The notes: generated from the sequence alone by a model not told the origin. Positions 52,930 to 64,000 are shown, counted from the stretch's first letter. The stretch: DNA of 64,000 nt from Anadara kagoshimensis (GCA_021292105.1 CM037870.1:62708167-62772166); one strand, 5' to 3'. Numbers and translations are program-made.

Positions 52930-55510
52930 AACTTTACCTACAGCTGGTGACATCAAAATAATGTAATTTGTATGGGAAACGTCAATTCATGTAATACCAT
53001 GTCCAATGAAAATGATTGTTCCACACAATTATTGTGGGGCATCACATGGTAGTCTATCAAACTCCCAATTTTCATTAGACAGTCAACATTTTCTACAATT
53101 TCAAAAATTAAACCAGAAACATTTTCTTTGTTTACATAGAACATATAAATAAAAATCACCTGGGCAATTTTGTTTACTGCATTACATTAACTTTTAACAT
53201 TTTTATGCAAATTTTTTTTGTAAAACATCAAATTTTAATTTGCTTGAAAACGTGACAGTGTTGTAAAGTGTTGATGTTTTTAGGTTCACACATGGTATGT
53301 TGTTGTTTTTTGTAAAGTTTGTTATTCTCTGTTTGATGGGATAAAATGCTGGTTTGATGGTATAAAACGTTGAGATGTATCTATCGCTGTTGTGGACCAT
53401 TAATCTTTACATTTATATATAAATATCAAAAGATGAGAAACAGAGAGATGTTTTATTGAAAGTAGAGAGTGCACTTGAATGAATTTACATTTATATTGAA
53501 AAAAAGTTCCCCAACTAGACTAAACAAGGGATAAATTTATTTGATTTTTATTTTGATCAGCTGAAATTGAAAACAGTCTGTGTCGTACTTATGATACATT
53601 AAAACATGGTTTTCCTGTGATCTACTTTTTAGTATTTCAGTATTTTTTCCAAAATTTTACAAAGGAAAGGATAAAAGGAAATGTTTTTCTTCAGTGTACA
53701 ATGTGATACCCCTGAACATTTGTTTGCCAAATTTATTTGTATTTCTATTGAATTCCAGATCCAGATGTTTTCTCTGGAAAAAAATATATTACTAGAAATG
53801 ATATCTTTGAAATCTGGCAGCGTACAATGTGATCATTACCTTGTAATGTTTGTGTGGGATATTTTGGAGAATTCCAAGAATACCATCGTTTTTTATGGGA
53901 AACCCTTGACTTGTGATTTCATATCCAATGGAAAAAATAGGGTTCCTCCCTGTACCATGTGATCAACACCCCTTAACGTTTGTGCGGAACATTTTGAAAA
54001 ATGTTTACGTCCAGAATTCCCGAAATAACATCATTTGTGTGTGTGTGTGTGTGTGTGTGGGGGGGGGGGAGAGAATGGGAATGGGAACTGATATGATTCC
54101 ATATCCAATGGCAATAATATTTCTGTACAAACATTAGGTGATATTACAGCGGTGAACCCCATTGTTACCCACAAACATTGTGAGGTATCATGGTGGTGAA
54201 CTCCATTGTTCAACACAAACACATTAGCTAGTTTAAATGAGTATGTGCCAGACCCTATTCCATAGCCTATTGGATATCAATAGCATTCATTACAGAATGC
54301 ATTTTTCATTAAGATATGTGTTTTTCTAGGTTTTCATCCTTTTGTAAAACAAAATGAAGAATCATCTTCCCTTTGTTATATTTGTTTAAAAACCAAAAAA
54401 CTAGAGAATCTTTTGCCTTTTTGACAGATTCATGATCATGAAGTAGGGTAAAGAATTGGGAATAATAATAGTACACTTTCATCTAATGTGTCCCATCTGT
54501 TTCAACATTATGTTCTTTTTCCAAAAGTACGGGAAATTTTGTGCTAGCACAAAAATGAGTGATGTCATCAGTTTTGATGTGCAAGCTTACACTCATCAGA
54601 ACAGATATAGTTGCATGAGCTTGCAGAGCTTTGTGTTAAAACATATTTATTTTGGTTATAAAAGGCAAGTATGTATGTTTTGTTAAAAATTTTGTAAAGT
54701 ATCTGAAAAAGTGATTGCAAAGGTAATTGTAAAATAAGAATGGTAAATACAAGTTACATGATACATGCTAATCAGACCTTTCAAAATGATTTCAAATGGG
54801 ATTATCCACTGTACCACATGATACCCTCTAACGTTTGTGTGGAACACCTATTTTCAATGGATATGGCATTGCATAAGATGATGTTTTCCTTTAAAAATTA
54901 TGTTTTTCCAGAATTAAGGTTTTCCAAAACATTCCGCACAAATGTTTGGAGGTATTGATCACGTTGTATAGTGCAAACCCCATTGGATATTTTTCAGCTT
55001 TCCTATTGTTTCAATAGTTGAACTGCCTGGAGCCAAATTAGGTTCAAAGGATATGACGTATCTCCTGAAGAGTTGGATTCACTAGGTTACAAAAAATTCA
55101 GTATCCCGCAAAATAATATGAAAAATGTTTTATTGGTATGGCCCTTTTGCAATGGATTCACGACAAATTACGGATTCAACTATTATTGAGAAATAGAACA
55201 GCACAAGTTCATACGCTTTTTGTAAATTGCATGCTAGAGTTCACTATGCCATGATATATATGTAGTGCATTTAGTTCCATTGGATAAGGAATTGTATAAG
55301 ATAAAGTTTTTTAATGAAAATTCTAGTTCTGGGAATTTGTGACAGTGACATAAAGAATTTCCAAAACAATAATCCACACAAATGTTCAGGAATATTGATC
55401 ACATAATACACAGGGGAAACCAATTTGTGATGGAACATGTTAGATGGCAATAGATACACAATTGTTTTGGAGTTTAGATCATGTTGTACTCTAGTGAATT
55501 TCATTTAGAT
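52930..55510. repeat. Complex degenerate repeat region, units in both orientations
   Basis: Phrases recur with variation: GTACAATGTGATCA, CCCCTTAACGTTTGTGTGGA, CATATCCAATGGAAAA, GTGAACCCCATTGTT, and inverted CACAAATGTT(T/C)(G/A)GG(A/T)ATTGATCAC. Spacing is ~120-250 bp and irregular. A (GT)n-G10 tract lies at 54035-54070. No gene. Confidence 0.65.
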
Positions 55511-55817
55511 CAAATCTAGACTTCTGAAGACTGGGTGAGCTACCAAAGGTCCTACAAAAGAAAATAAATTTATCAAACACAGCAAAATTTATATAAAACT
55601 TTAATAAAGATTTTATACCAAATAACCCTCAACTCTTTTATTATAATTTTGATAGATATTGATTAAGTCTTTATATAAACCAGATCTCTTAAGTTTTTCA
55701 GGTGTTCCAAAAAATCAAATTTCAATACACAAATGTAAGTTACAGAATAGGTATGAACTATTAAGTAATTTGTATTTAAGTAATAACCTTTGATTTTTAC
55801 ATCTACCTACATCTGTA

Positions 55818-56025
55818 GGCAAACAACATTGACCTGTCTGTTTGACCTTAATTTAAATATTTATTATGGACCAGTACATTTATGTATAGGGAACACAGGT
55901 GCTTATTCCATCTACATGCATTGTTTATGTATTAACTATGAGTTCTAACATTGCCCCTTTATTGGATAGATCATGTATGAATATTCCTAATATAAGGTCA
56001 AGCGGACAGGTCAATGTTGTTTGCC
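55818..56025 (-). mobile_element. GGCAAACA MITE copy 5 (best-preserved TIRs, antisense interior)
   Basis: Left GGCAAACAACATTGACCTGT-CTGTTTGACCTT and right AAGGTCAAGCGGACAGGTCA-ATGTTGTTTGCC form ~33-bp inverted repeats. The interior is reversed relative to the other copies. Confidence 0.85.
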
Positions 56026-56392
56026 AATACCTGGGTATTGATGATGTGTCACTGTAATACATTTTTTATTCCACCTGTAATTTGTATGTACAGGTAAGAT
56101 GATACTCAACTTAACCCTCCAATATATATTTTTTGTGACTGGGGTCGGTAAATCATGAAATTCTATTTATTATATATTTTTTTTTAATTTGAAAGAGCAT
56201 TAAATTTCAGTAGATGCACCGACTGATATTAAGGTAGAAAAATACTTAAGTTTTTTGCAATAACTCGTCAGTCAATATAAATATTTGCTGGTAAATGTTG
56301 TGGAAAGTTTATCTTTTTCTTCCAAATGCCTAAAAAATTAATTGATGCAGTGTAAAACCAGATGCAACCTCCCAAATATATTAGTATGGGGA
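56026..56392. other. Non-coding stretch
   Basis: AT-rich. Nothing recognised. Confidence 0.5.
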
Positions 56393-56490
56393 CAAGGCTT
56401 TGGTGCCTCACACCACCTAGTTCAAATTTCAATTACGGTAGATAGATCCTAGTTTGAGAAAGTTCACATCCCAAAGGTCATGGTTTATAT
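56393..56490 (+). mobile_element. SINE-L head fragment
   Basis: GGCTTTGGTGCCTCACACCA, GATAGATCCTAGTTTGAGAA, CCAAAGGTCATGGTT. Confidence 0.7.
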
Positions 56491-56499
56491 AAGTATTCA

Positions 56500-56656
56500 T
56501 AGTGATGAATGGATGGTGGGAGAATCCAGAGTGTCAGGAGAAAACCATTACCTTTTGGCATGTGAACTTAAAAACTTTCTTGCTATAGGATCTGAGAGTG
56601 GGTGGTGAGTGGCACTGTGAGCCCATACTTTAGACCACTAGGCCACTGAGGCCCCT
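56500..56656 (-). mobile_element. SINE-L copy (antisense), inverted to the previous
   Basis: GGATGGTGGGAGAATCCAGA, CAGGAGAAAACCATTACCTT, TTTAGACCACTAGGCCACTG, AGGCCCC. Confidence 0.8.
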
Positions 56657-56779
56657 TGCTTGGTTGGTTGGTTGGTTGAATGTTGCTTAACATAACATCA
56701 GCAATTTTTCAGCTATTTGCGATGAGAACTATTTTATCTCTATGGATTAATCTATGAACAATTTCGTGTGTGCATGTGA

Positions 56780-57035
56780 AGTGTAAGTGTGTTTTATGGT
56801 CTGCCTTGTACTAGCGTGCACTCAGGGCGACTTTAAGGTGCTAGCTCACAGAGTCAGTATGCATCAGACAAGCGTACTACTCCCCCAGTCCATTATACTT
56901 AAACTAGTAAAGGCCAACAGCAAGGAAAATCCACTTTTCCACATGTGGTCTGAACGGGACTCAAACTCACAGTGGTGAGAGACCCTGGATTTGTAGACTG
57001 ATGTCTTATCCATTAGGCCACCCCAGCCTTTCTTA
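56780..57035 (-). mobile_element. SINE-3 copy (antisense), tRNA-Arg-like head
   Basis: Reversed, the head reads GGGGTGGCCTAATGGATAAG with B-box GAGTTTGAGTCCC. The body has CTTGTACTAGCGTGCACTC and TTTAAGGTGCTAGC. Confidence 0.8.
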
Positions 57036-57734
57036 GGCCCCTTGAGATGAGTAAAATTGTTTCTTGTTTCTGTAAAACTTAAAAATTTCTTATATAATGT
57101 ATGTTTAGCAATATGCAGTCAATGACTTAATAAAACTAAGTCAGCTGTTGTCAGAGAAAACAGGTTTTTACATTGATATGCTTTTAACCTGAAATTGAAA
57201 AAGAGTTGCATCTATTTACATGTACTTTTAAAATCTATGCAGGTGTCTTTATGCCAGATTTTAAGAAAATTTTATTTTACCTGTATGTGAATTTTACTTC
57301 AATTTTATAAGGTTTCAAAATACATCTATGTGTATGTATATTTTTAACACATTTTTATTTTACCTATTTGAATTTTTATTTAAACTTTAAGTAAATAAAA
57401 TATGTGTTAATTTTTTCTAAAGTAAGAATACTTAATTCAAATGATATGTCATTATGATGGACATGTTTATTAAGAGGATAAATAAAAAATCTCTTTTTAT
57501 ATACATTTTGTTGTTGTTGTGAGAGATGTAAAATATTGACTGTCTTCTTAATAATGGATCAGAGAGTCCATGGCATGGATCTGCCAAATGAAGTGGTTGG
57601 AATATAGTATTTACTCCACTTCTTCTGCCAACATTTTGTCTGCCACATCACAGGGACAATCTTTTGTTAGAGTAGATGTGACATTGGCAGTTTGTATTTT
57701 GATTATATACATAGATGTGAAAACATAGATTCCA
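57036..57734. other. Non-coding stretch
   Basis: AT-rich. Nothing recognised. Confidence 0.5.
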
Positions 57735-57905
57735 GTCCAGCAGATCCTGTTGTGAGAAAGTTTGTCAGTTACTTTGATGAAGACCATGTTTGGTGTTTTT
57801 TTCTGAGTATCCCAGTTTCCTCCACCATTCTTAATTTGACTGCCTAACTGTCAAAGAATCTTGGCTGGGTTGTAAAACACAGTTACTCCTCTCAACTTCT
57901 TTTCA
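57735..57905 (+). mobile_element. SINE-L copy (head lost)
   Basis: GCAGATCCTGTTGTGAGAAA, GTATCCCAGTTTCCTCCACC, TTGGCTGGGTTGTAAAACAC. Confidence 0.8.
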
Positions 57906-58401
57906 CTTAATTTATGATTTAAAAAGTCTGTTTTGGCCTGTCTATTATTTCTTCTTCTTTTTAATCAGTTCCATAAATGTTAAATGATTTGTATTGGAAC
58001 TGTTGGTGGTTACATGAATGCAAAAATATTGATGTTATAGAGGAATTTTTTTTTTTTTTGAAAATGGCCCCTTTTAAAAAAATCTTAGATTGAAGACTTG
58101 AAAATTAGTGTTTACTTCAAAACCTTATAATTCTAGAGACCTCTGATAACCTTATAACAGTAATAGGGATCAAACATGATCTTTTACTTCAAACCCTCTT
58201 TTCATCCTTATTTACAATTGCCATCTATGTATATAACATTAAATGACACTTTAAAGGTCCTAATCTATAATGTTTAATTTTGATAAAGTAAGTACCCCAA
58301 CATAAATATGATAAGATATATATAATGTTTGAATTCTGTCATTTGTCAAATATTGTAATATAGTCCTGATATAATGTACATTTTGTGCATTTATATATCA
58401 C
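57906..58401. other. Non-coding stretch
   Basis: AT-rich. Nothing recognised. Confidence 0.5.
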
Positions 58402-58992
58402 TAACGTACATCGACATAATGTCGTCACCGACCTTAAGTCGTCAGCACGAAATATTGCAAAATTATTTTTATTTATTGCTCTTAAGAAAGTTGAACAGTG
58501 GAAAATTTAAAAGCGGTAAATGTTTTCCATACCTCAATAGCATACTTTATATGATGTGACAGGTTTCTTCATAGTAAAATTGGTATCTTTGACATCACTA
58601 TCAAAAAGGTACATGTGTCATATCGGGCGACAGACTACAGATAATGACAGTCACTTGGGCGACCGGGTCACAAACATACTTGTCAAGGGTACACAACCCA
58701 AACAACACAATTATCCTTTTAAATTTGTTCCTACTATGCAAAGAGTTGTCTATCTTTAGCCAGAACATCAGTTAAAATGTAAAAATATCGTTTTAAAACG
58801 ACTGACGACTTTCAGGCGTATTGACGACTTTAAGACTGTATTAAAATTCTGCCAATTACCGGTATTCCCAAAGTTTTATTTCAAGAACATCTCTTCAGTC
58901 GTATAAGTGATTTAAGCATTTTGGCAATATCTGTTTGGTGAATGTGTTTTTTTCCACTCTCACTTTCTGCCCTTGTTTGGTAAATTCAACTT

Positions 58993-59226
58993 TTATAGTG
59001 AATCAAACAGTTTATATACACATATATCAATCTCATTTTCAGCATCATCAATGTCAATAACACAGGCAGGTATTGTGTTCTTGTGCAATGTAACTGCACA
59101 ATTTGTCATATTGGCTACTCTTAATGGCACTATATCACTGTTCATCTTAATGAGTGCTTTAGCAACTAATATGCCACTATTTTTAAGTCTTGTATACATG
59201 TCAGGACAGTGAGTCAAACAATACAA
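58993..59226 (-). pseudogene. Fragment resembling Ty3/gypsy-type pol (protease to reverse-transcriptase linker)
   Basis: A 77-codon minus-strand open stretch contains V-P-L-R-V-A-N-M-T-N-C-A-V-T-L-H-K-N-T. In many Ty3/gypsy polyproteins a similar (V/I)-P-V-R-V-x-N-(L/M)-x-x-x-x-V-x-L-x-K-x-T segment lies between protease and reverse transcriptase. The catalytic protease and RT motifs are absent, so this is at most a remnant. The call rests on this one motif. Confidence 0.4.
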
Positions 59227-59722
59227 TTTTATTCTTTAGATATTTATAATATCAAACACTACTAGCCAAACTAGATTCAATTAAACAAAAACTAAAAATC
59301 CCTTGGGGATCGAATACGTCTCTGATATTCTCGCACCTGCCGTAATAAGGCAACTAAAATGCCCTATGTTACGATCTAGGCGTGTCACGCTCGAGACCCT
59401 CACTGCATAGTGTAACTGCCATTAATGAACAACTGAGATACAGGTTTTTGTCAGTCACCTATAGCTGAAGTCGTTTCGATATAAGTGAAATAATGTAGAC
59501 TGAGTTTTGAGCTATGATAACAAAGCGGAGGTTGGCAATCTGAAAAGAGAAAGTGGCAACATCATTTCGAACAAAGCTCGTTTCTGCAAATCTGGAGGTT
59601 CACATACATGTTGAAGTTCTAAGCAATGTAAGTTCAAAACAAGAAAACAATAATATGTTACTTTATGTGTACTACTAGTTTGCCTAAAGATAGTTCAAAT
59701 ATATTGTGTTTTTAACAATACA

Positions 59723-59845
59723 GTTAACCGCAAAATAAAAGAGAAGCTCAGTGAAATAAACGTGCTTGAAACAGCCAGATCCTCCAAGAACAAACCGTCG
59801 GACAGCAAAACTAAGACAAAAAATAATGGAAAAAGCAAAGCATGA
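59723..59845 (+). CDS. Short basic open stretch inside the TIR element, possible terminal exon remnant
   Basis: After an acceptor-like ACAATACAG, 40 codons read V-N-R-K-I-K-E-K-L-S-E-I-N-V-L-E and then a Lys/Ser/Asn-rich basic tail to TGA at 59843-59845. The charged composition is coding-like. A donor-like AGCAAT|GTAAGT lies 90 bp upstream (59632), but the open frame leading to it is out of phase. It could be the C-terminus of a lost element protein. Confidence 0.25.
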   Translation, partial: VNRKIKEKLSEINVLETARSSKNKPSDSKTKTKNNGKSKA

Positions 59846-59879
59846 TATAATACATACTAGTAATACACTAATTTTGGTA

Positions 59880-60155
59880 CGTCGCCAGCTTTAGGCGAAA
59901 GTGCAGAAATTTTGCCTGTGCGTTGCGCTGATGGCATTTTACAGCAGGGCTCTTTAGCGTGCCAAGCCCACCGTGACAAGAGACCTCGTTTATTTTAAGT
60001 TTCCATGCGAAAGAACCGTGTGCTTGGCGAAAGAACAGTCACTCATGACCCACTTTCAAGTCTTGGGTAAGACCAGGTCGGGGTTTGAACCCATGAACGA
60101 CCTCCCACTTACGTAGCGAACACTCTACCAACTAAGCTACCACAGTGGTTAATCA
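59880..60155 (-). mobile_element. SINE-2 copy (antisense, least decayed), nested in the TIR element
   Basis: CGTCGCCAGCTTTAGGCGAA, CAGCAGGGCTCTTTAGCGTG, GTGCTTGGCGAAAGAACAGT, B-box complement GGGGTTTGAACCC and A-box complement ACTCTACCAACTAAGCTACC. Reversed, the head is like a GTAGCTTAGTTGGTAGAGT tRNA start. CpG content is higher than in other copies, suggesting a recent insertion. Confidence 0.9.
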
Positions 60156-60459
60156 ATACAAAGAGAAAAGTAAATAAATAACGACTCAATCAAGGCCAAA
60201 AAGGTAGTGACGACATTGGGTTAGCTAGGATGACGAGTTTTGGAATGCACAGTCTGAAAGTCGTCAGGTGCACCCCACTGCTGTTTCAAGTAGTTTATTT
60301 TAATGAAAATCTTCAATTACGCCTACACAAACGGTTTCGTTTTGTCTAAAAATATTTTTTCTTTCCGATCACACTAAAGAACACATGCTAGAAGAATATA
60401 CTTGACGACTATAATGCAATATATGGCGTACCATGACGACATTATGTCGATGTACGTTA

Positions 60460-61737
60460 TAGAATACACCATGATCAAATTTTTTCTGTGTTTGAAAGTG
60501 CCGGGTTGCAAACTTTGAAGTATTGTCCAATATGAAGACATCAGTGTTTTGTCAAATCAGCTTATTTTGGTTAACCATTTTGTTTTCTCCAGAAAACCCA
60601 TGTATAAAGATGAAGAATTTATAAAAAAAAAAAGCAAAAGTTGGCAAAAATTGCAGTATGATTTTAATATTATTATTCAAATACATATCACTGTGATATT
60701 ATAAGTTATACAGACTTTTGGTAGTAGAATTTGTCATTTAAAACCCCAATTGAAGGGACCAAATCAGGAAATGACACCCATTGATCCAAAGTTGTAATAA
60801 AACATCTTGATTCATGCTATAGAATCCCTGGCTTTAACAGCTGTGTAAAAAAATCAGCAGAGCTTCAAAAGTAAAAACAAAAAAGCCTGTTCATTTAATA
60901 ATATTGTCAAAATTAACATAAATATTCTGGTTTTAACCTTGTGTTTTACTTTAAAATTCATGTTTTTTGTATATAATATGTACATTTGTATCTTATTAAC
61001 AGTATTCATAACCTTTGGCAATTCCCAAACTTGCCTATCCAGTATGAATAATTGGATTATTTATTTTCCGGGTCACAGACATTGCATATTTTAACCAAAT
61101 TTTGAAATTTTCAGACAGAAATTATTAGCTTAAAATAGCAGTAATTAAACTGATGTAGTTTTTTACACCAGACAAAATTTCATCAATTATTTCTTGATTT
61201 ACTCTTTGCAAACAGGTGTTGTAATTTAGCAAATATAGGTACATATAGTTAACTCTGAAGAGTGGTGGAGCGGTGTAAAATACCACCTTACATATAAAGA
61301 CTGCCACTTGGGATAAATTATTATTTTAGAAAGTTTTCTGTGAATTAGTGATTTCTCTGGGTAATATGGTAAAAATCTCAACCATTCTAGAACTTAGTGA
61401 TTGTGACCACATTGGTGAAGTTTGAATTATCTCCCTTTCCAATTTCTTGCTTTTCAGACATTTTCTGCCAAATTGGCCATAATTATTGTCTTGCAATACA
61501 CTATGGGTGGCCTGTCACTGACCTTTCCATGCAACAAAAGTTTTTAAGAGTTTTAAAAATATTTTATTTAAACATTTTAGTTCACTGTACATGTATTTAA
61601 ATCTTTTTTAAATGTTACCTGGTGCAAAACAGTAAATTAATCATCATTGGTGTCATTTTAATGAAGGGGTCATTTCAAAATTTAATTTCCATTTAATTTT
61701 TTTGTCAGTCTTTTTAGCAATGCACTCGTTCTAAGTT
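60460..61737. other. Non-coding stretch
   Basis: AT-rich. Nothing recognised beyond an inverted ATTATCTCCCTTT at ~61427. Confidence 0.5.
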
Positions 61738-61990
61738 CAGGAGAGTGGAGTAATTGAATTTTACTTCCCAGTCAAGATTCTTTCATTTACTCAGTACATT
61801 GAGGCATTCAGTTTAGGAATGGTGGAGCAAATTGGAGTGCCCAACAATTGGTAACAAAACCACTTACCTTTGGCAAGTGAACTGACAAAGTAGGATCTGT
61901 CCCAAGTGGGATTCTAACCCAGGCTGGGGGAGTCACTGTGATCCCCATAAGCACATGCTTTAGCCTTAATTCTCAAGCCCACCAAAGAAC
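61738..61990 (-). mobile_element. SINE-L copy (antisense, near full length)
   Basis: GAGAGTGGAGTAATTGAATT, CCCAGTCAAGATTCTTTCAT, GGAATGGTGGAGCAAATTGG, CAAGTGGGATTCTAACCCAG (B-box complement), AAGCACATGCTTTAG. Confidence 0.85.
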
Positions 61991-62139
61991 ATAAGACAGA
62001 GAGAAAGTAATGGCTTTGCTGGAGAAGGCAAGCCTTGTTTCATTAGCAAAAACTTATACATACATAAACTCCCACATCACAAACTCTTTTGGACCAGTAG
62101 AAATGAAGCATGATCACAAGTATGTAATTGACATAGGCA

Positions 62140-62225
62140 AAGTGGTTTAAATTGCTGTTTGTCAGATCAAAGCACTTCCCACTGCCTAACTTAAAATCAG
62201 TTTACCATAGATCCTAGTCATAAGT
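62140..62225 (+). mobile_element. SINE-L head fragment
   Basis: GGCAAAGTGGTTTAAATTGC, GATCAAAGCACTTCCCACTG, CCATAGATCCTAGTC. Confidence 0.6.
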
Positions 62226-64000
62226 CAGTAATTTAATTTGCATATTTTTTATAAACTAATTAACATTTTTTTCCTAAATTTGACTAGAATGACAGACTAG
62301 AAAAAACATGCTGATTTTGATACACCCCCACTAATTGTCATTTACAGGGAGTTGAAAGTCATCAGGTCACCATATTGTCTGAAGTAGAGCAAAAATCAGA
62401 AAGTATATAAAATTACTTATTTAACAAAAAATTCTATTTTAAGAGGACAAATGATATTGAAACATGAAGTTAACTACTTATGTGTTGTCTGATTTTCTTG
62501 TTCATGAGAAAATTTATTGTTTGGATATATGAGGTTTTTCCTTGGTTCTATTTTTGGGGAAAATACTTATGTTGTACCAGTAGTTCTAGAAGGTGACACG
62601 AACCTTCTAGTAAACTGCCAAAGTTACATACTACTGTAAATAATTCACCATTATTTTGGATTTTAAAACTGGATTTTGGAATGTTTTGTAGTGGTCTGAA
62701 TTTTGGAATATGTAATTGTAAAAAAAAAATTGGAATATTTTGTAGTGGTTGTTGTGATAAAAAAATTTGCAATGTTTAGTAATGGCCAAAATATTTGAAT
62801 TTTGAATGACGTCTTATCATAGTATTAAAGGGAGATAACTTTCATCAGTTTTTAGTGTCATGGTCAATCTAAATTTAAATAGAAAATGAAATTTTCTGCT
62901 TAAGATTGCCTAGTAGAGATTATAATGTCAAAACTGACAAAAAATGTTGCTGATTTAATGCCAGTATGTTAGACAATGGTCAGCATCAAAGGGGAGATAA
63001 CTGGTTTTTTATTACATGGATTTTAAGTAGTTGTTGCCCTATAAGAGCATTTATTGGTGAGCACTTCATTGGGAAAATGACTGGATAATCAAAGGTGTGT
63101 TCAATCCCTGTACATATCAGATGATATATGCCAAGGAAAATTTTTAGATAAAATGCAGTGTGATGAATAGTGATATTGATGTTTGAGATTTAAATTAATT
63201 TGTATCAATCAAGAGCCATCATTAATGATTAAAAGTTAAACAGACTGCCATCTGATTGATGAATCTGTTACAGACACATTACAATGCAATTACCTGTGAT
63301 TACCTGTAACTACCTGTGATTTTACCTGTAATTTTAATGGATTTTAACTATCAGAATGCATTTGTAATCATTAGTTATTTGTATATTCTGGATTTGGTGA
63401 GTTGTTGACTACAGGGCAGAATTAAGTCTGGGTCTAACAAAATACAAAAAATACATACTGCATTATAAGTATTTGTAGATAGAAAATAAGCTTTACAATA
63501 CACTTGTGGCTTCCAATAGTTTGATAAGGATTATAGTGCTCATGCAGAGCCTGTACAGTTTCGGGTCAGGTCTAGTTTTTATAAGGTGTTGTATAAAAGG
63601 GAGATAACTCACTGAAATTTGTTATCTACTGTACTGCATTTAAAAAAAAAAGATTTTCAGAAAGGATTGTTTTATTAATTGAAGTATTGCAAAATATGCT
63701 TATCCTTGTCTGTGCCAGAAAGAGCAACTTCTGATTGAAAATTGTCGCTGAAAAATTGCTGATGTGATGTTTTACAACATTACAACCAACGACCCAACCG
63801 CCCAGGCATTCTGTGTAAAATTTACATGTCCCTACAGGCCTGTCCTGAATGGACCCCTGGAACTTCTGATTAATTATAAAATCATCTTCATAATTTGAAA
63901 TATTCATGTAACAATCAAATCTACTTATATATAAAAAGTTTTAATCAATATTTCATATTTTGCTATAAAGTGACAATGTTTGTGTGTTCCAGTACAATGA
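62226..64000. other. Non-coding stretch to window end
   Basis: AT-rich. GGGAGATAACT occurs at ~62830, ~62992 and ~63599. No exon or SINE head supported. Confidence 0.5.

Larger units (their letters stand above)
58402..60459. mobile_element. ~2.06 kb DNA element with perfect 26-bp terminal inverted repeats
   Basis: The left end 58402-58427 (TAACGTACATCGACATAATG then TCGTCA) is the exact inverse of 60434-60459. A 14-bp subterminal inverted pair, CTGACGACTTTCAG (~58800) and CTGAAAGTCGTCAG (~60251), and further GTCGTCA/TGACGAC heptamers near both ends look like repeated transposase-binding sites. No full transposase is visible. The interior holds a gypsy-like pol fragment, a 40-codon basic open stretch (59723-59845) and an antisense SINE-2. 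The superfamily is not assigned. Confidence 0.8.

Noticed and set aside
59880..60155. Functional tRNA gene at the SINE-2 head
   Set aside because: A and B boxes are present but the acceptor and anticodon stems do not pair properly and a SINE body follows.

Overview
This window is a repeat-dense, AT-rich stretch of an animal genome. Several things point to a lophotrochozoan, most likely a bivalve mollusc, but this is an inference: the dispersed TATACCCCCC repeat, many copies of GGGAGATAACT, TA-flanked CAGTAAAACCT terminal repeats, abundant tRNA-derived SINEs, and introns of 0.7 to 6 kb or more. There are no bacterial operons, rRNA genes, CRISPR arrays or intact tRNA genes.

Only one host gene is well supported. 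It runs on the + strand from about 28.1 kb to 44.1 kb and is open at both ends. Four exons chain in matching splice phase: 28840-28947, 29685-30060, 32572-37445 (a 4.9 kb coding exon) and 43545-44110. Candidate small exons lie at 28119-28182 and 49651-49713. The product is a very long, mostly disordered protein. It has a Tyr/Ser/Gly-rich start, a stretch with repeated S-D-W-R-K-K-type motifs, and long Lys/Ser/Pro-rich tracts. One segment (34672-34755) resembles the conserved N-terminal RAERIA(R/K)Y motif of supervillin, the actin- and myosin-binding gelsolin/villin relative. No gelsolin repeats or headpiece are in the window, so they would have to lie beyond 64 kb. The big exon is broken by four single-base frame breaks. 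All four are repaired by adding one base, two of them in A-runs, which looks more like base-calling or haplotype errors than a dead gene.

The rest is repeats. Six clear tandem arrays are present: 42 bp x ~77 (1.8-5.0 kb), ~51 bp x 11 (14.4-14.9 kb), 28 bp x ~64 (24.7-26.5 kb), 69 bp x 3 (26.9-27.1 kb), 69 bp x ~6 (30.2-30.5 kb) and 51 bp x ~25 (44.4-45.7 kb). Around thirty copies or fragments of one SINE family are spread through the window. Its 5' head resembles a class II (Leu/Ser) tRNA. The 42-bp, 28-bp and 30-kb 69-bp arrays all abut or are made of pieces of this SINE, while the two 51-bp arrays share the core of a TA-flanked DNA-transposon terminal repeat. So two dispersed families seem to have seeded most of the local satellites.

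Other elements are two further tRNA-derived SINE families, a five-copy MITE family (one copy split by a SINE), a 257-bp MITE inside a satellite unit, palindromic elements at 11.3, 27.3 and 38.1 kb, and a ~2 kb element with perfect 26-bp terminal inverted repeats (58402-60459) that holds a likely Ty3/gypsy-type pol fragment. No complete transposase or reverse transcriptase is visible.
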